Shown: positions 48,628-60,009 of the stretch, one piece after another
Layout: the number at the start of each line of letters is the position of its first letter
Numbering within the stretch: position 1 is the first letter of the stretch
Notes under the pieces: generated by a model
Told to the model about the DNA's origin: nothing
The model's input: the letters and a program-made list of their open reading frames with translations, nothing else
The model's database searches: none
Made by a program: the position numbers and the translations under genes
Assembly: GCA_018292915.2 (NCBI GenBank)
Contig: JACVVK020000146.1
Location: 90,001 to 154,000, forward strand
Direction of reading: 5' to 3'
Length of the DNA stretch: 64,000 nucleotides
Source: Batillaria attramentaria
Taxonomy: Eukaryota > Mollusca > Gastropoda > Batillariidae

Positions 48628-49204
48628 TTATTTTCCGACCCTCTGGGGACATTGGACAAAAAGAAAAGAAACAAACATGTTATACATTACAGCCACCTGT
48701 GGCATAATTCTAACGTACATGTTAACACTGCGCTCGCAAAAGAACAGTACTACCAATACAAATACACAGATTTGCCAAACACGGCATTCATCGCAAACAA
48801 TATCAACAACATACACATAATCAACAGCAGACACACTCCGGCTTCGCGAGGACTTTAAACCTCTGATGCCAGAAAGTGGCGGTTGTTATGCTAGGAGCTT
48901 AACATGGCTGAAGATAATCCCTCACATGACGATGATAGCAATGACAACATTTTGCCGTAGCGTCACTGTTGTGGCCAGAGTCAACAATGACAAAGGCCTT
49001 CGCGCGAGGCGGAAATGGACCCAGTCGTTCACACCGACAACTTGAAACCCAAGTCCAAGGAGGTTTTCTGTGCTAGACACATTTGAAAGTTTAAAAAAAA
49101 AAAAAAAAAAAAACCCTTGGTGCTACGTACTGTTTACCGGTTTGTCGACGTGAAAGAAAGGTGCCGCTTGTCAACTGGGAGACGACTGTGAACAGTAAAG
49201 CTGT
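48628..49204. other. No gene seen
   Basis: Unique-looking sequence with an A run of about 21 near 49093-49113. No exon was recognised. Confidence 0.45.
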
Positions 49205-49758
49205 CAAATGGGCTAATTCCATGTTAGCTAAGCCAGCTTATGTTTTGGAATAGTTTCGCTCGTGAGTGCGCCTGTATGCTCGAAATGTTCCACCGTGATG
49301 ATAAGTACAGCTGTTAATACGATGCAGTGTTGTTTGCACTTAAGTACAACTCTTAATACGATGCAGTGTTGTTTGCACTTAAGCACAACTCTTAATACGA
49401 TGCAGTGTTGTTTGCACTTAAGTACAACTCTTAATACGATGCAGTGTTGTTTGCACTTAAGTACAGCTCTTAATACGATGCAGTGTTGTTTGCACTTTGC
49501 GCAAGCGGTCCTACATTCAGCTTCTGCGACTGTTGTTTCACTGCTGGAGCGCTCAGTGTGGTCGCCGCTTCCGTTGGCTCAGTGCCAGCATTACAGCTGC
49601 TGCCACTGTCCATGTGTCTGAGTGGTGTGATGATAGATACTGTACCACGAAAACAGCTCACAACGATTCGTGAGCACGAACATGGTAGCGTTAGCCCCTA
49701 AAAAAAAAATTAAAAAAAAATAAAATAAAAATAAACTATGGTAGCGTTAGCCCCTTTA
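49205..49758 (-). mobile_element. TIR family M copy with internal minisatellite
   Basis: The + strand reads GGGCTAATTCCATGTTAGCT at one end and TAGCGTTAGCCCCTTTA at the other. In between are GGAGCGCTCAGTGTGGTCGC and GTGTCTGAGTGGTGTGATGA, as in the other copies. It contains a five-unit 39-bp tandem repeat. Its outer end is duplicated: GGTAGCGTTAGCCCCT appears at about 49684 and 49740, separated by A-rich DNA. Confidence 0.75.
49303..49497. repeat. 39-bp minisatellite, five exact-period units
   Basis: Units start at 49303, 49342, 49381, 49420 and 49459, each like AAGTACAACTCTTAATACGA plus TGCAGTGTTGTTTGCACTT. Only one or two bases differ between units. The equivalent place in the other family M copies holds a single unit. 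Confidence 0.95.
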
Positions 49759-50540
49759 AAAAAAAAAAGTAAACACGTGTGTTTGCGCGTATTTTAGACA
49801 TGCGGCTTCAGCTGGAAGCAGTCTTCGTCAAAACTGTTGAATCGAAGCAGCACCGGGAGATAAGCCACCATACTGCCTACCCGCCTTGTTTTAAATCAAG
49901 CTTGAAGGTCAGGGCGACAAGTTTGTCTTGACATTCAGCTGCAAGCGCAAACCACAGAATCACCACCAGCAGATGACATTAACCGCCATTGTTAGCTAAC
50001 GAGTACGACCTCTTTTTTTTCTATTTTATTTTCAGGCGCCAGAAACATTTCACAGCAAGGAGGCCTATCTTTCAATAAGAAGCATATAAAAATCAATAGC
50101 AGGAAATTAACAAACCCCCCCCGAAATATCTTTAAACGCCTTTATCGATTTCTAGCGTGTTTATTCGCCGTTATCGCCCCTTCTCCAGCGGCCTGGCTTT
50201 CCAACATAGGTGTGTGCCGCTTAGTCTTATCGCGAGGAAATTATTTCAGTTGTCGTCATAGCATACGTCATTGGAACGGCCGCACGTGGGTTGGTCAGCG
50301 ACGCGGTTTTTTTTTTTTTTTTTGGCAATAATCATCACACACGCCCGTTGCGCCGAAGCATGCCGCACGGCTAAGAATTGTTGAAAGGGGGAGGTGTTCG
50401 GGATGATGGTAATGCGGGTTTCTTGTCAGCCTTCAAAGACTTTTCTGTATTGTTATCGTTGTTCACTACCCCACCACTCATACCCTTCCCCCTACCCCCT
50501 CTTTCCCCCTCCTTCCTGCTTCCAAGATATTTCCGAGGTC

Positions 50541-50590
<50 letters not shown>

Positions 50591-51219
50591 GTGTGTGTGT
50601 GCTTACGCAGAACGGATACATGTATCCGGGGGGGGGGGGGGGTCGTTCTCAAAATTGACGCTGTTTCGCCGTTTGTACAAAGGAAAGCCTATTTCTTTCA
50701 TTATCGTTTTGGTGATGATTGATTGATTGACGGATGGATGGACAGATGGACGGGAGCGGGTCGGTTGGATTTGATTCGCCTGTCCGCTGCTAAAGCGCAT
50801 TTTCACTGATGCTTCAACGTAAACGTAACATAAACGTATTCATATACAGATCTCTCTTGTTCCTTTATCAGTGTATCTTCCTCTCATCACACAGAGATAC
50901 ATTCAACGACAAACTCTATTTCTATTCGGCATTCATCTCAAGCGTTGTTCCTCAGGTCCTGGTCAGTAAGCTAGGAGATTGATCAGAAACGGAGACTTTA
51001 TTTTTATACCTCCGGGAAAACATCCCATTTGTTAGCGTCTTCGGCCTACGTGCACGTCAGAGCTCGCGCGTGCGTTAGAAACACGTATTAGTTTCGTCAT
51101 GTCAGTATGTAATCACCGTGATCGATAGCGCATGTGTACGATTTTCATGACACCTCAGTCCGCCCCCGCCTGGCCCGCCACCACCACCACCCGCCATATG
51201 TGTCTCACAAAGCGCCGCG
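49759..51219. other. No gene seen; possible regulatory island
   Basis: 50.04-50.30 kb is unique, CpG-containing DNA with TTATCGCCCCTTCTCC and ACGTCATTGG. A (GT)n lies at 50544-50603 and a G run near 50627-50642. No exon was recognised. Confidence 0.4.
50544..50603. repeat. (GT)n microsatellite
   Basis: About 29 GT units with one GC interruption. Confidence 0.93.
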
Positions 51220-51560
51220 GTTTTTGGTTCGAGTGTTTGGGATATCTGATTTTTCACCTCAGTCATCGTGGCTTCGTGCATTTGGGCCGGTTTGGGGTTT
51301 TCTCCGCCTGCTTTGGAAGTGTTCAGCCCGTCCGCGCGCGCAAAAAAAAAAAAAATAAAAAAAAAATGAAAAGACGATTCTCAGTAATTCTGCCAATGGA
51401 GTAGCTGAGCTGACCCTTCGCACCACGTGATTGTAACTTGCTGGGGTCTTTTGTTTGAGTGAATGTGAGTGATTCACTTGAGCGTGCGTGTTGGTTGCAA
51501 CTCGCGGTGCCTTGAGCCAAGGAATTGGGATAAGCGCCAATTTATCTTCATAATTTTCAA
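51220..51560 (+). mobile_element. SINE-2 copy, diverged
   Basis: Shared blocks with the complete copy are GGTTCGAGTG, GTGCATTTGGGCCGG, GGGGTTTTCTCCG, CCTGCTTTGGAAGTGTTCAG, AGCTGAGCTGACCCTTCGCA, CACGTGATTGTAACTTG, GAGCGTGCGTGTTGGTTG and TTGGGATAAGCGCC. The CCGGGTACTCCGG core is deleted and an A-rich run is inserted near 51341-51366. Confidence 0.8.
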
Positions 51561-52154
51561 AATATTCATAAACTGTTCTTTTTTCCCATATATGGCCACA
51601 GTACAAGTTATTGGTTCCCCTGGACCCCCTAACGGGGCGTTGCCCCTACACCCCACCAGGGACCCCGGCCTAGTAAGCCGAAGTCACTTTTTCCAATGTT
51701 AGGCCCTGAATTTTATCTTTATTTGTATTTCTTATATTATTACTTTTTTTTAAGAACATCTGTTGGGGGGGGGGGGTTGTCCTCCGGAAAAAGCTCAAGA
51801 GAGTCCTGTTTGACAATGAACGAATGCATGAGTTTTGGTCGTAAGCAGCAGGGCAGGTCATAAACACTTGAAGCGACCTGCCAGCGGTGCCACGGGCCGC
51901 TCTGTCAACTCGGGCACGTGCTGCTCGACCCGCCCGTGCATCTAGCCTCAAATTAAGCCAGGAAATTTGCGGCCACGATTGGTGCCTGGTACATACCGGA
52001 TAGCAGTGATAGGTTGGAGGTTAGCTAGCGAAAGAAGAGGACGGGTGGGGGGGGGGAGAAAGAGAGAGGGAGTGAGAGAATGGAGGAGGGTTGTTGGGAT
52101 GGGGGAAGCCGGGGGGAGGGGGCCTGCTTGCGCCACTGCTTGACGATGTCATGG

Positions 52155-52168
52155 GTTGTCATGGCAAC
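52155..52168. promoter_or_regulatory. RFX-type X-box motif
   Basis: GTTGTCATGGCAAC differs at one base from the palindromic X-box GTTGCCATGGCAAC. RFX factors are known to drive ciliary genes. Here it lies in low-repeat, GC-balanced DNA 28 kb downstream of the fuz start, so any link with fuz is inference. Confidence 0.35.
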
Positions 52169-53253
52169 CAGGGTGCTTTATATTTCAGAGATCAATATTG
52201 GTATATCCCTATATCTGGCCCGCCCGCAGCCCGGCCAACAATCCAGCGGCGCCCGTTTCCATTTACCGGGCGGCCAGTGTAAATACCGAGTTTAATGAAT
52301 TCTCCAATATATCGAGCATAAATCTCCACACTCCGATGCCCGCGCGTTTACGGCTTTTTATAACCCCTGGGACCTTTTTTGTTGATTGCAAGTACCTAAT
52401 ATGTTTTGTGGCAAGCGAGGAGTGGAATTATTGTAGATGGCTGGGGGAAGAGGGGTGTCTGAAGAAGGGGGGGGGGGTGCAGTAGATGCGACATTCTCAT
52501 TGGCTATTACCCTTCCTTCTACCCCCCCCCCCCAACCCCAACCACCACCACCACCACCTCCCACCCTTACAAGCTTGTTCAGCCACCACAAACTACGCCG
52601 CGCGAAAGCGGCCGCGGTTTCTAATCAAACGAAATGTATTTCAAACTTATTGATTTCATCTTAAATTGCGAGCCGCGCCGTAAGCATGCATAACAGGAGA
52701 GAGAGGCTATCCTTTATGGCAGGGGAGCGAAATGAGTCATTGTCCCGCTAGTGTTTACCTACGTGATATGGACACTTCTCTCTTCACTTCTCTCCCCTGG
52801 CTCCCGGCGGCCCGCCGCTAAATAAGACATTTGTGCAGCAATTGTGCGAATGACAAGCAGTCAATTAATCAGGATAGCGAAATGTGACAAGATGAAGCTG
52901 TCGTTGCTGCCTACATAAAAGCGAGGGTGAGGGTGGGAGGCGGTGTGGAGCATACAGATAGCGGGATAGGATGAGTTGGGGTGGGGGGGGGGGGGGGGTA
53001 CAAAGGGGGGGGGGTGGGGAGGGCTGTTTAGGAGGGGTGGAGGTGGGTGTTGATGCTCTTGTCCATATTGGTCCGATGAACAGAGCGCCGGTTTGCATGT
53101 CCCGGTAGGAATGACTGAACAAGTAATAATGTAGAGGGGTTGATAGCAATCTGAGTATCTCACGATTGTCATTATGTTTGATAATTGCCTAGCCTGGCAC
53201 TTCGCACAGAGGTAGAGGATGTACGTAGCTCAGTGGACTCGTGGGAGGAGTAA

Positions 53254-53254
53254 T

Positions 53255-53312
<58 letters not shown>
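53254..53312. repeat. (CA)n microsatellite
   Basis: About 29 CA units. Confidence 0.95.
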
Positions 53313-53313
<1 letters not shown>

Positions 53314-53694
53314 GAGTATGTGGGTGTTTTACCTCACATAACTCTTTACTTGTGATGTTTGCACATAAAGCCATGATATATTTGTGAAGCTTTTACACGG
53401 AAATCCATTTAATCTGTGGTGTTTTCACAGAAATCCTTGCGCACGACATGCAATTAGTCAACGCGGAATCATTTTTTTGATTTTTGTAATTCCTGATATC
53501 AGTGCGATGGCATTATGTTCAACTACACAACTTGACCTTGGTCAAGTAACGCGTACCTTCGCGAACGAGCTTACTGAGCTGTGTATTATTGGAGTTATGT
53601 TACTATTCTACACCTGCTGTTCAGATCACTGGTCGTTGCTGTTTCAAGTAATCTTTCTTAGCCACAAAGGACACGTCTTTGTATGAAGTCGGTA

Positions 53695-54070
53695 CGCTTC
53701 CTTGTTCTTTTAGTTCTTTAGCTTTTTTATCTCTTTTAGCTCTTTTGGCTTTTTTAGTTCTTTTCATCATCTTTAGTTCTTTTCATCTCTTTAGTTCTTT
53801 TATTTTTTTAGTTCTTTTTAGCTCTTTTAGTTCTTTTAGCTTTATTTCAGCTCTTCAGTTCTTTTTATCTCATTAGTTCTTTGAGCGCTTTTAGTTCTTT
53901 TAGCTTTTTAGCTCTTTTTAGCTTTTTTAGTTCTTTTAGCTCTTTCAGTCCTATTAGCTCTTTCAGTTCTTTTTAGCTCTTTTAGTTCTTTTTATTTCTT
54001 TAGTTCTTTTAGCTCTTTTAACTCGGTAAGCGCTTAGAGCTCACCAAGAAATAAGCGCCTTATAAGTATC
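53695..54070 (+). mobile_element. LINE 3' UTR expanded into a minisatellite
   Basis: About 320 bases of TTAGTTCTTTTAGCTCTTT-like units of 17-20 bp are followed by GGTAAGCGCTTAGAGCTCAC and AAATAAGCGCC. The LINE at 0.8-3.0 kb ends in TTCTTTTAGCTG, TTTAGTTTCTTTTAG and GTAAGCGCTTAGAGCTCGC. The two share the tail, but here the T-rich UTR has multiplied and no coding part remains. Confidence 0.8.
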
Positions 54071-54731
54071 CAGTAGTGGTAGTAGTGTCTCTGCCAAACT
54101 TCTTTATGTGCGATATGATTACTAGTCTATTGCGCTTATGCTCTTGGTGACAGAACCTTAAGACACGTACACCCGTCCAGCCCACTGCTGTATCCCCAGC
54201 CTCACGCGAAGCAACTAAACGAATAGCATTACGTTTATCCATCTTCGTCCCAGCTTAACTGGTTGCGAGTGAAGCCGAGACCCGCAGAAGGTGCTGTTGT
54301 AGCCGCTTAATGAACACCACTCACGAAACCCTTACCGTGTCACTAGGCGATCCATCACCGTATACTGCAGTTTATATCCCCGTTACGTTACTAACCACAA
54401 AATCGATAGCGGCTGACACTTCTGTCAGTCTAGCGGTGACCGGTTGGAGACACGGACAAGTGGACATCGCTACCGTAAATTGGTGGTGGCGGAGCGTTTT
54501 GCCGCTAAGCCCACTGGGGAAAACTTACAGGGAACGATATTGTTGTTCTCCTCCAGATGGACGCTTGCAAGGCTATCTTCCTACATAGTTAGACTCACAA
54601 ATTGCCCGGGGCTGTTTGTGTAGTGTCTAACAAGTAACATCGTACCACTATTAGACACGCGTACAGATGGGAGACAAGTATCGTGCCCTGACGCGGTATA
54701 CAAGTCGGAGACAGGCCCAAAGTTGTATTGA
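54071..54731. other. No gene seen
   Basis: Unique-looking sequence. A weak inverted pair, GTGTCTAA (54623) and TTAGACAC (54651), was noted only. Confidence 0.4.
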
Positions 54732-55098
54732 TAAAGGGGATAATGCTACCATTTTTATGCTGACAGATCGTGCTGAGCTGTTTTCAAGCTATCTGTCATC
54801 ACACCACTTAGACACCTGGACGTTGACAGCGTCTGTAATGCTGGCACTGAACCAACAGAAGCGTACTCGATGACGCGGTGACCACACAGATCGGCGCTCC
54901 AGTCGTGTGTCAACAGCCGTAGAATTTGAATGTTCGAACTCTTGCGCAGTGTAAACAGGATTGTATCGCATTAGGAGCCGTACTTATATCAAGATAGAGA
55001 GATACACGATAGAGTATTTCGAGCGTACAGGCGCACTCACGAGCAAAACTGTTCCAAAAAAACGCTGTCTCAGCAAAGATGGAGTTAGCCCGTTTTAA
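54732..55098 (+). mobile_element. TIR family M, full-length copy
   Basis: It runs from TAAAGGGGATAATGCTACCA to AGATGGAGTTAGCCCGTTTT. The two ends are imperfect inverted repeats (AAAGGGG(A/C)TAATGCTACC against AAAACGGGCTAACTCC). Internal landmarks are TCATCACACCACTTAGACAC, AACAGAAGCGTACTCGATGA and CACGAGCAAAACTGTTCC. It is about 367 bp and non-coding, as in a MITE. The TTTAAA edges in several copies would fit a TTAA target. Confidence 0.75.
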
Positions 55099-56133
55099 CC
55101 TAAAATGCCCCCCAAATCTTCTTATGTGACAAACATGTTAGGTAAAACTGGTGAGCTGATCATAAAGGCATTATTTAGAGAGCGGTTCAAGCCTAAAGTG
55201 CTGTGTTTTAGCATTACATCAAAACAAGCGCCTTCGCTCCTGTCTGTGTATGTCTCTAATAATGGTGACTTGGAGACCGTTTTCCATTGTTCTTACAGGG
55301 CATCTCTAACGAAAGGAATTGTAGTTCAACACAGACGGATGTGTTCTGTCAGACACACAACCCGGTAGCTGAGCGAGGGTTTTTTTTTCCTTTATACTTT
55401 GTTTCTGCAAATACACTGATAATGGGGAACTCGTGAAATATAGACTGTTCAGCTGAAAATCATTACTCTCTCGCCGGGAAATGATAAAAATGAAACGATG
55501 TCAGTCCTGTTCATGGAAAGCCATTCAAGCTCACTGGGTTGTGAAAGGTTTTTGGTTACATGCTGGTTTTCCAATTTGACATAGCTTGCCTTTCGCACAC
55601 TTTCAATTAGTCATCAGGCAGGCCGGCCGTGTACAGTCGACGACAGGGTAATAAAAGACAATGGGAGATTGTATTAGCGGGAGTTATTATGTCTATTGAT
55701 TTTTTTTTTTACTCCGTGCGTCTCCACTACTCCACTGTCCCGTGTTAGTTGGTTGTGGTGTTCAAGCTGGTGTGTGTGTGTGTGAGTTGGCCTTGCGGTA
55801 GTTGATAACTTGCTTTGTCTTTGTCCCAAGAAGAACTGACTGTTCGGTAGAGCGGGTGTTTAGTGAACGTGCAGGTTGGTAAGAGAAAAGGCGACAAAGG
55901 AAATTCTAGAACCCACTTCCGTCTACTTCAAGTTTGTTCTGTCATCAGCTGGGAAAAGGGCATTCACGGCTATGCAATCCATTGCGCTTAGACCCTTTTT
56001 CCCAGATGATAGGAAAACTGTATAGTCTCTTTTGGTACGTTCCTTTGTGTCGTCCAGGCAACAGTCACCGTTGCTTTACTTTCTGTACAGTTTCTAATAG
56101 ACTGTGGTTGTGACTTTCCAGTTTCGCTTGTAG
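55099..56133. other. No gene seen
   Basis: Unique-looking sequence without a recognisable exon or repeat. Confidence 0.45.
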
Positions 56134-56285
56134 TTAGGGGTTTGACGTCCTTTTCTACCACGTGAGGATGACACCAGAGATGGGACAATGTGGATAAAGT
56201 CAGCACAGCTGTTTGACTCACAGTCGGGAATCGAACTCACGACCCGAGCATTGACAGCCCCACGTTGCACCCAGCTTGCTTCTCC
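56134..56285 (-). mobile_element. SINE-1, diverged
   Basis: The minus strand shows the head with GGTCGTGAGTTCGATTCCCG, the body GTCAAACAGCTGTGCTG and CATCTCTGGTGTCATCC, and the tail GTGGTAGAAAAGGACGTCAA. The start of the head is heavily mutated. Confidence 0.75.
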
Positions 56286-57111
56286 CGGCTTGTGTGTGGG
56301 GGGGGGGGGGGGGAGGGGGTCGGGTGCGGTATAATTCATTCCGTTTGTTTGTATATTTCGATCGATCAGTGTTTGGCGTTTACAGTTTACAGAGTTCTTC
56401 ACTTCAAACCCTCCAGCAAGCGAAAAACAGGGAGATTAAAAAAAATAACCAAAAAAAAAAAAAAAAACCCAACCCCACTCAGTTACGATGTTACGATTCA
56501 GCCACTGGCACCCGATCGCAACCAATAACTTCATTCTGAGGAAAGTGCATTACGCTGTTTTTCTTCCCGATGATTAAAACCCATCTCTACAAGCCAGTGC
56601 GTTCTCGTTAAATTGGGAAAGATGGCGCGAAAGTAAATTGGGGGGAGCCGAGATAGGGAGGAAACTTGACAGCGCTCGCAGAGGCCGCAATCCCAGCAGA
56701 TTTGAGCAGATGGCATTTGAAGGGGTTTGAAAGGAGCCCTCGAAAGCAATTGAAAGGTACATCGATATGATTTATCGCCCCTTTGTCGCGGGTCCGTTGC
56801 GGCGCTAGTGTACGGCTTATCTCTTGCGTACATCGCGTTTGATTTATCGCTTCTCCGGTTGGCGCGGCAACCAAAACTTGGCTTCCAATTTAGCGGCCGG
56901 TGTAGCGGAGCTTTTGAGCACTTTACAGTTTTACACCAAGCAAGAATACCTGTGTTAACTGGGTGTTGGGTGTGGGTTGTTGCCTGGCGTCTTCTGTCTA
57001 CCGTAGAGGTCAGTTCAAAGAAGAGATCACTGGGAAGAAAAAAAAAACCAAAAACAAACAAAAAACAAAACAAACACAACAACACCAACAACAAACGACA
57101 CAAAGTTTGGT
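56286..57111. other. No gene seen; low-repeat island
   Basis: A G run lies near 56297-56312 and an A run near 56451-56467. 56.57-56.90 kb is unique, GC-balanced DNA with two GATTTATCGC words. No exon was recognised. Confidence 0.4.
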
Positions 57112-57240
57112 TTTGTCAGGATTCGAACCAGGGACCTCCTGATCTGCCCTAATCAGTCAGCCATGTTGAGTGGTTCAGCAGGGTGTAGCAGAGCTGATAG
57201 AGCATTGGAGTTTCAGTGCCCGGGTTGTGAGTTCCAGTAA
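57112..57240. mobile_element. Two tRNA-like SINE-head fragments, opposite strands
   Basis: 57117-57160 reads AGGATTCGAACCAGGGACCT, the reverse complement of a box B region (minus strand). 57165-57240 reads GTAGCAGAGCTGATAGAGCA and CCCGGGTTGTGAGTTCC, like a diverged SINE-1 head on the + strand. Neither keeps a body. Confidence 0.5.
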
Positions 57241-59562
57241 AAAAAAAAAAAACTGTTGGCTTTTTCCTCGTTGCAGCTCCATGTTTCATGTCACCTTTCT
57301 GTGGATGAAAATGGCCTCAAAATTTCAACCAACCAACCAGACAGCCACAGCCAACATGTGTTGACTCAGTGTGGATCAGTGTAGTTGTGATTTATAGTTA
57401 TACATTATTCGTTTGCTTGTTTCATTTTTACTATCAATGATTTTTGGTGCCCTGGCATTCACGGAGTTCTGTGTGATTTTTTTCCCAGCAGACTAACTGA
57501 CTCAACTACTCACGACTTTTCGGTCACGGATACTGCTGGTCGCCGCCATTCTGACCGAGCGTGGTGTTGGTTAACCACGTTGCGATAAACGTACTTCCGG
57601 TTCTACGACGCGTCTCTCCTCCTTGTCGCATGTCATCGAATTGAATTTTTCGTGCCGGCAAGTGTTTCATGTAGGCAGCCAATGGAAAGGGGAAGAAGGA
57701 AGGGGCAAGTTTAAAGGGGGGGAGGGTAAATAGTCCTGGACACCGGGGCACCATCAAGTGTCGCCCTCATACATACGCACGGATCCCGGGGCCAGCCGAA
57801 CGGATGCACGGGACAATCGCAATCAATATTCTTATCACCGATATGTACGCACACACATCGCTGCCAGAAAACCGATCTCGACCGCTACTTCACACCCGAA
57901 CCAACCCCCTCCCCCCCCCCCCCTTCATCCAGACCTTGGACCAGTTGGCTCTGATGGGGTATTAAGACCTAATACACTTTACCATGGATACACGGCTAAG
58001 AAATTTGTGCCAGCTTTTCACGAGCGCGCTTACGTTCGTAGGAGTGACGTCACAAGATGCTGGAATTGTAAGCTGGTTGCGAGAACAGTTGGGAGGGCAT
58101 GCAGGGGAGCAGAAGAATTGATTAAAAGCCAGCAGCGTTGCATGTTGTTGGTCGTGTTCGGTCCGTCCTGCACTTTACTTGGAGCTAACTCAGCTGTCTT
58201 CTCAGGGCATCCGTTTTTTCCCCCTTGTTTTCTCTCTCTCTCTCTCTCTCTCGCAGAGCATCAGTGTATATCGTAGTGTGTGTGTGTGTGTGTGTGCGTG
58301 TGTGTGGGGAGGGGGGTGGTCTTTCAGTGAATTGTTTTCAAATTGCTATGTTGTACCTGTAACAAAAGCAAAATCGAAAATTGACCTTTGTGTAAAAATT
58401 TCCACCGTTATTTAATAAATGATCAGTTGTCTTTGTCATTGTATACCGGCAGCTTCCTTGGTACACGTATACAGTGTGTGTCCTTCGTAGTGGTTCGGAT
58501 GAATTTTTCTCGTTGAATTTTTCATGATAGGGTAACACCACCCCGATGTAGTAGTTGCCTTTGTTTGTGTTGTCGCTTTCCCAAAGCCAGATCATTTATC
58601 AACGTATGGCTAACATCACTGTGAATCGATCAGCTGTGTAGTCAGTCAGTCAGGTCAGTCAGTTCAAGTCGTCAAACGGCCAGCCAAGCCGGCAGCCATC
58701 CATTACAAACTGGACGGGATTTTTCAAGTCTCAATACGTTTGTCAGGCATTCCACAACGCTGTAGTAAACTTCCATCTAGTGCATCAGAACCAGTCACCT
58801 GGGACACAATAATACTAATAGCATCTGAAACCATTGTGGCGACTCTGGTTGGCGTACATTTTAGTTCTATGTACGTAGAAGCGTACCGCGTACTGAGCAG
58901 ACGACTTTATTTGGCTGCGGACCAATGAGATAGCGCTGATTGGTTGCTATTTTTAGCGACGTTTCCGATCAGCGTGTAGGACAGATAAAAGAAAAAAATG
59001 GAGGCGTTACTGAAGCCAAAGGAAATCATGTATCTCTTGCTGTTAGAAGCCGCAAAGTCACAAAAATGGTCTCAGTGGCCATCTATTTATTTGGCAAATC
59101 AGCCTCTGAGCTTTGTAAAGTGGCCGTTTCTGGTCCCCCCCCTCCCCCCCTCAGAACTCATTACGAAGATAGAAACTTGAAGTGGATGAGGCAGGCTGAA
59201 TAATGTAGAAAATGACGTACACATACATGGTCATACGTGTACCACCGATTTTCTCAAGTTTCTTTCTTGACTGCTTCTTTCTTTCTTTCTTTCTTTCTTT
59301 TAGCACTGACCTCCTATTCCTAAAAAATAAAAATAACGACGGGAAGAGTGGAGAGGTGGGGAGGGAGGGGGTAAGATGAATGAGTTGAAGGGGGAAGGCT
59401 GGGACGGAGCGAGGGGGTGTAGGTTTTGACCAAGAATCTATGTCGGCGCTTTGGAGAAAAGCAGTTTGAAGACTGGAGCGGGCGGGAAGTGAGGAAATGA
59501 CAGTTTGGTGGGAATAGCTCACGATAAACACGGCCTTTACTCGGCCATCGTGTGGGAGGGGA
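57241..59562. other. No gene seen
   Basis: Contains C runs near 57910-57923, short (CT)n and (GT)n at 58229-58251 and 58277-58302, and (TTTC)n near 59276-59300. No exon was recognised. Confidence 0.45.
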
Positions 59563-59598
59563 CACTCTCTCTCTCTCTCTCTCTCTTAGAGTGTTTGT

Positions 59599-59662
<64 letters not shown>
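59563..59662. repeat. (CT)n and (GT)n microsatellites
   Basis: About 12 CT units (59563-59586) and about 31 GT units (59600-59662). Confidence 0.95.
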
Positions 59663-59663
<1 letters not shown>

Positions 59664-59830
59664 CTTTCTATTTTTGTTTCTGGCGTTGCTTTGCTGTTTT
59701 TTGTTTTGTCGCTCAGTGTTGTATTTGTTTTTCATTCTTTTTTGCCAGTAGTTCTTTTCTTTTGTAGCAACGGCGGATTGACCATTGTATGGCTAAATCT
59801 CTTCCGTTGAAAAATAAAGTTCGTTTGTTC
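59590..59830 (+). mobile_element. 3'-end repeat family U, copy 1
   Basis: (GT)n, a T-rich stretch, and then TTTGTAGCAACGGCGGATTG, TGGCTAAATCTCTTCCGTTG and AAAAATAAAGTTCGTTTG. The same order occurs at 62.82-63.09 kb. The AATAAA followed by TTCG-type units looks like a retroposon 3' end. The family is not recognised. Confidence 0.6.
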
Positions 59831-59832
59831 TG

Positions 59833-59833
<1 letters not shown>

Positions 59834-59893
<60 letters not shown>

Positions 59894-59921
59894 TGTCTGT
59901 CTGTCTGTGTGTCTGTTTGTC

Positions 59922-60009
<88 letters not shown>

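Larger units (their letters stand above)
51561..53690. other. No gene seen; low-repeat islands
   Basis: 52.14-52.40 and 52.68-52.87 kb are unique-looking, CpG-containing DNA with motif-like words (an RFX-type X-box, TGTTTAC, CAATTAATC). G/C runs lie at 52462-52478, 52523-52533 and 52980-53015, and (CA)n at 53254-53312. No coding exon was recognised. Confidence 0.4.

Noticed and set aside
49262..49621. Frame with a repeated MQCCLHLSTTLN-type peptide
   Set aside because: It is the 39-bp minisatellite inside a family M transposon copy; 39 is a multiple of three, so the frame stays open by chance.
54623..54658. GTGTCTAA / TTAGACAC inverted pair as a transposon end
   Set aside because: Eight-base arms 20 bases apart with no flanking duplication or second copy; chance is sufficient.
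56850..56872. GGTTGGCGCGGCAACC as an RFX X-box
   Set aside because: The left half-site (GTTGGC) departs from GTTGCC and the spacer is GC; too weak compared with the site at 52155.
57758..58276. 172-residue + strand frame as a gene
   Set aside because: It runs through a poly-C tract (poly-Pro) and a (CT)n tract (Ser-Leu repeats) and has no recognisable domain.
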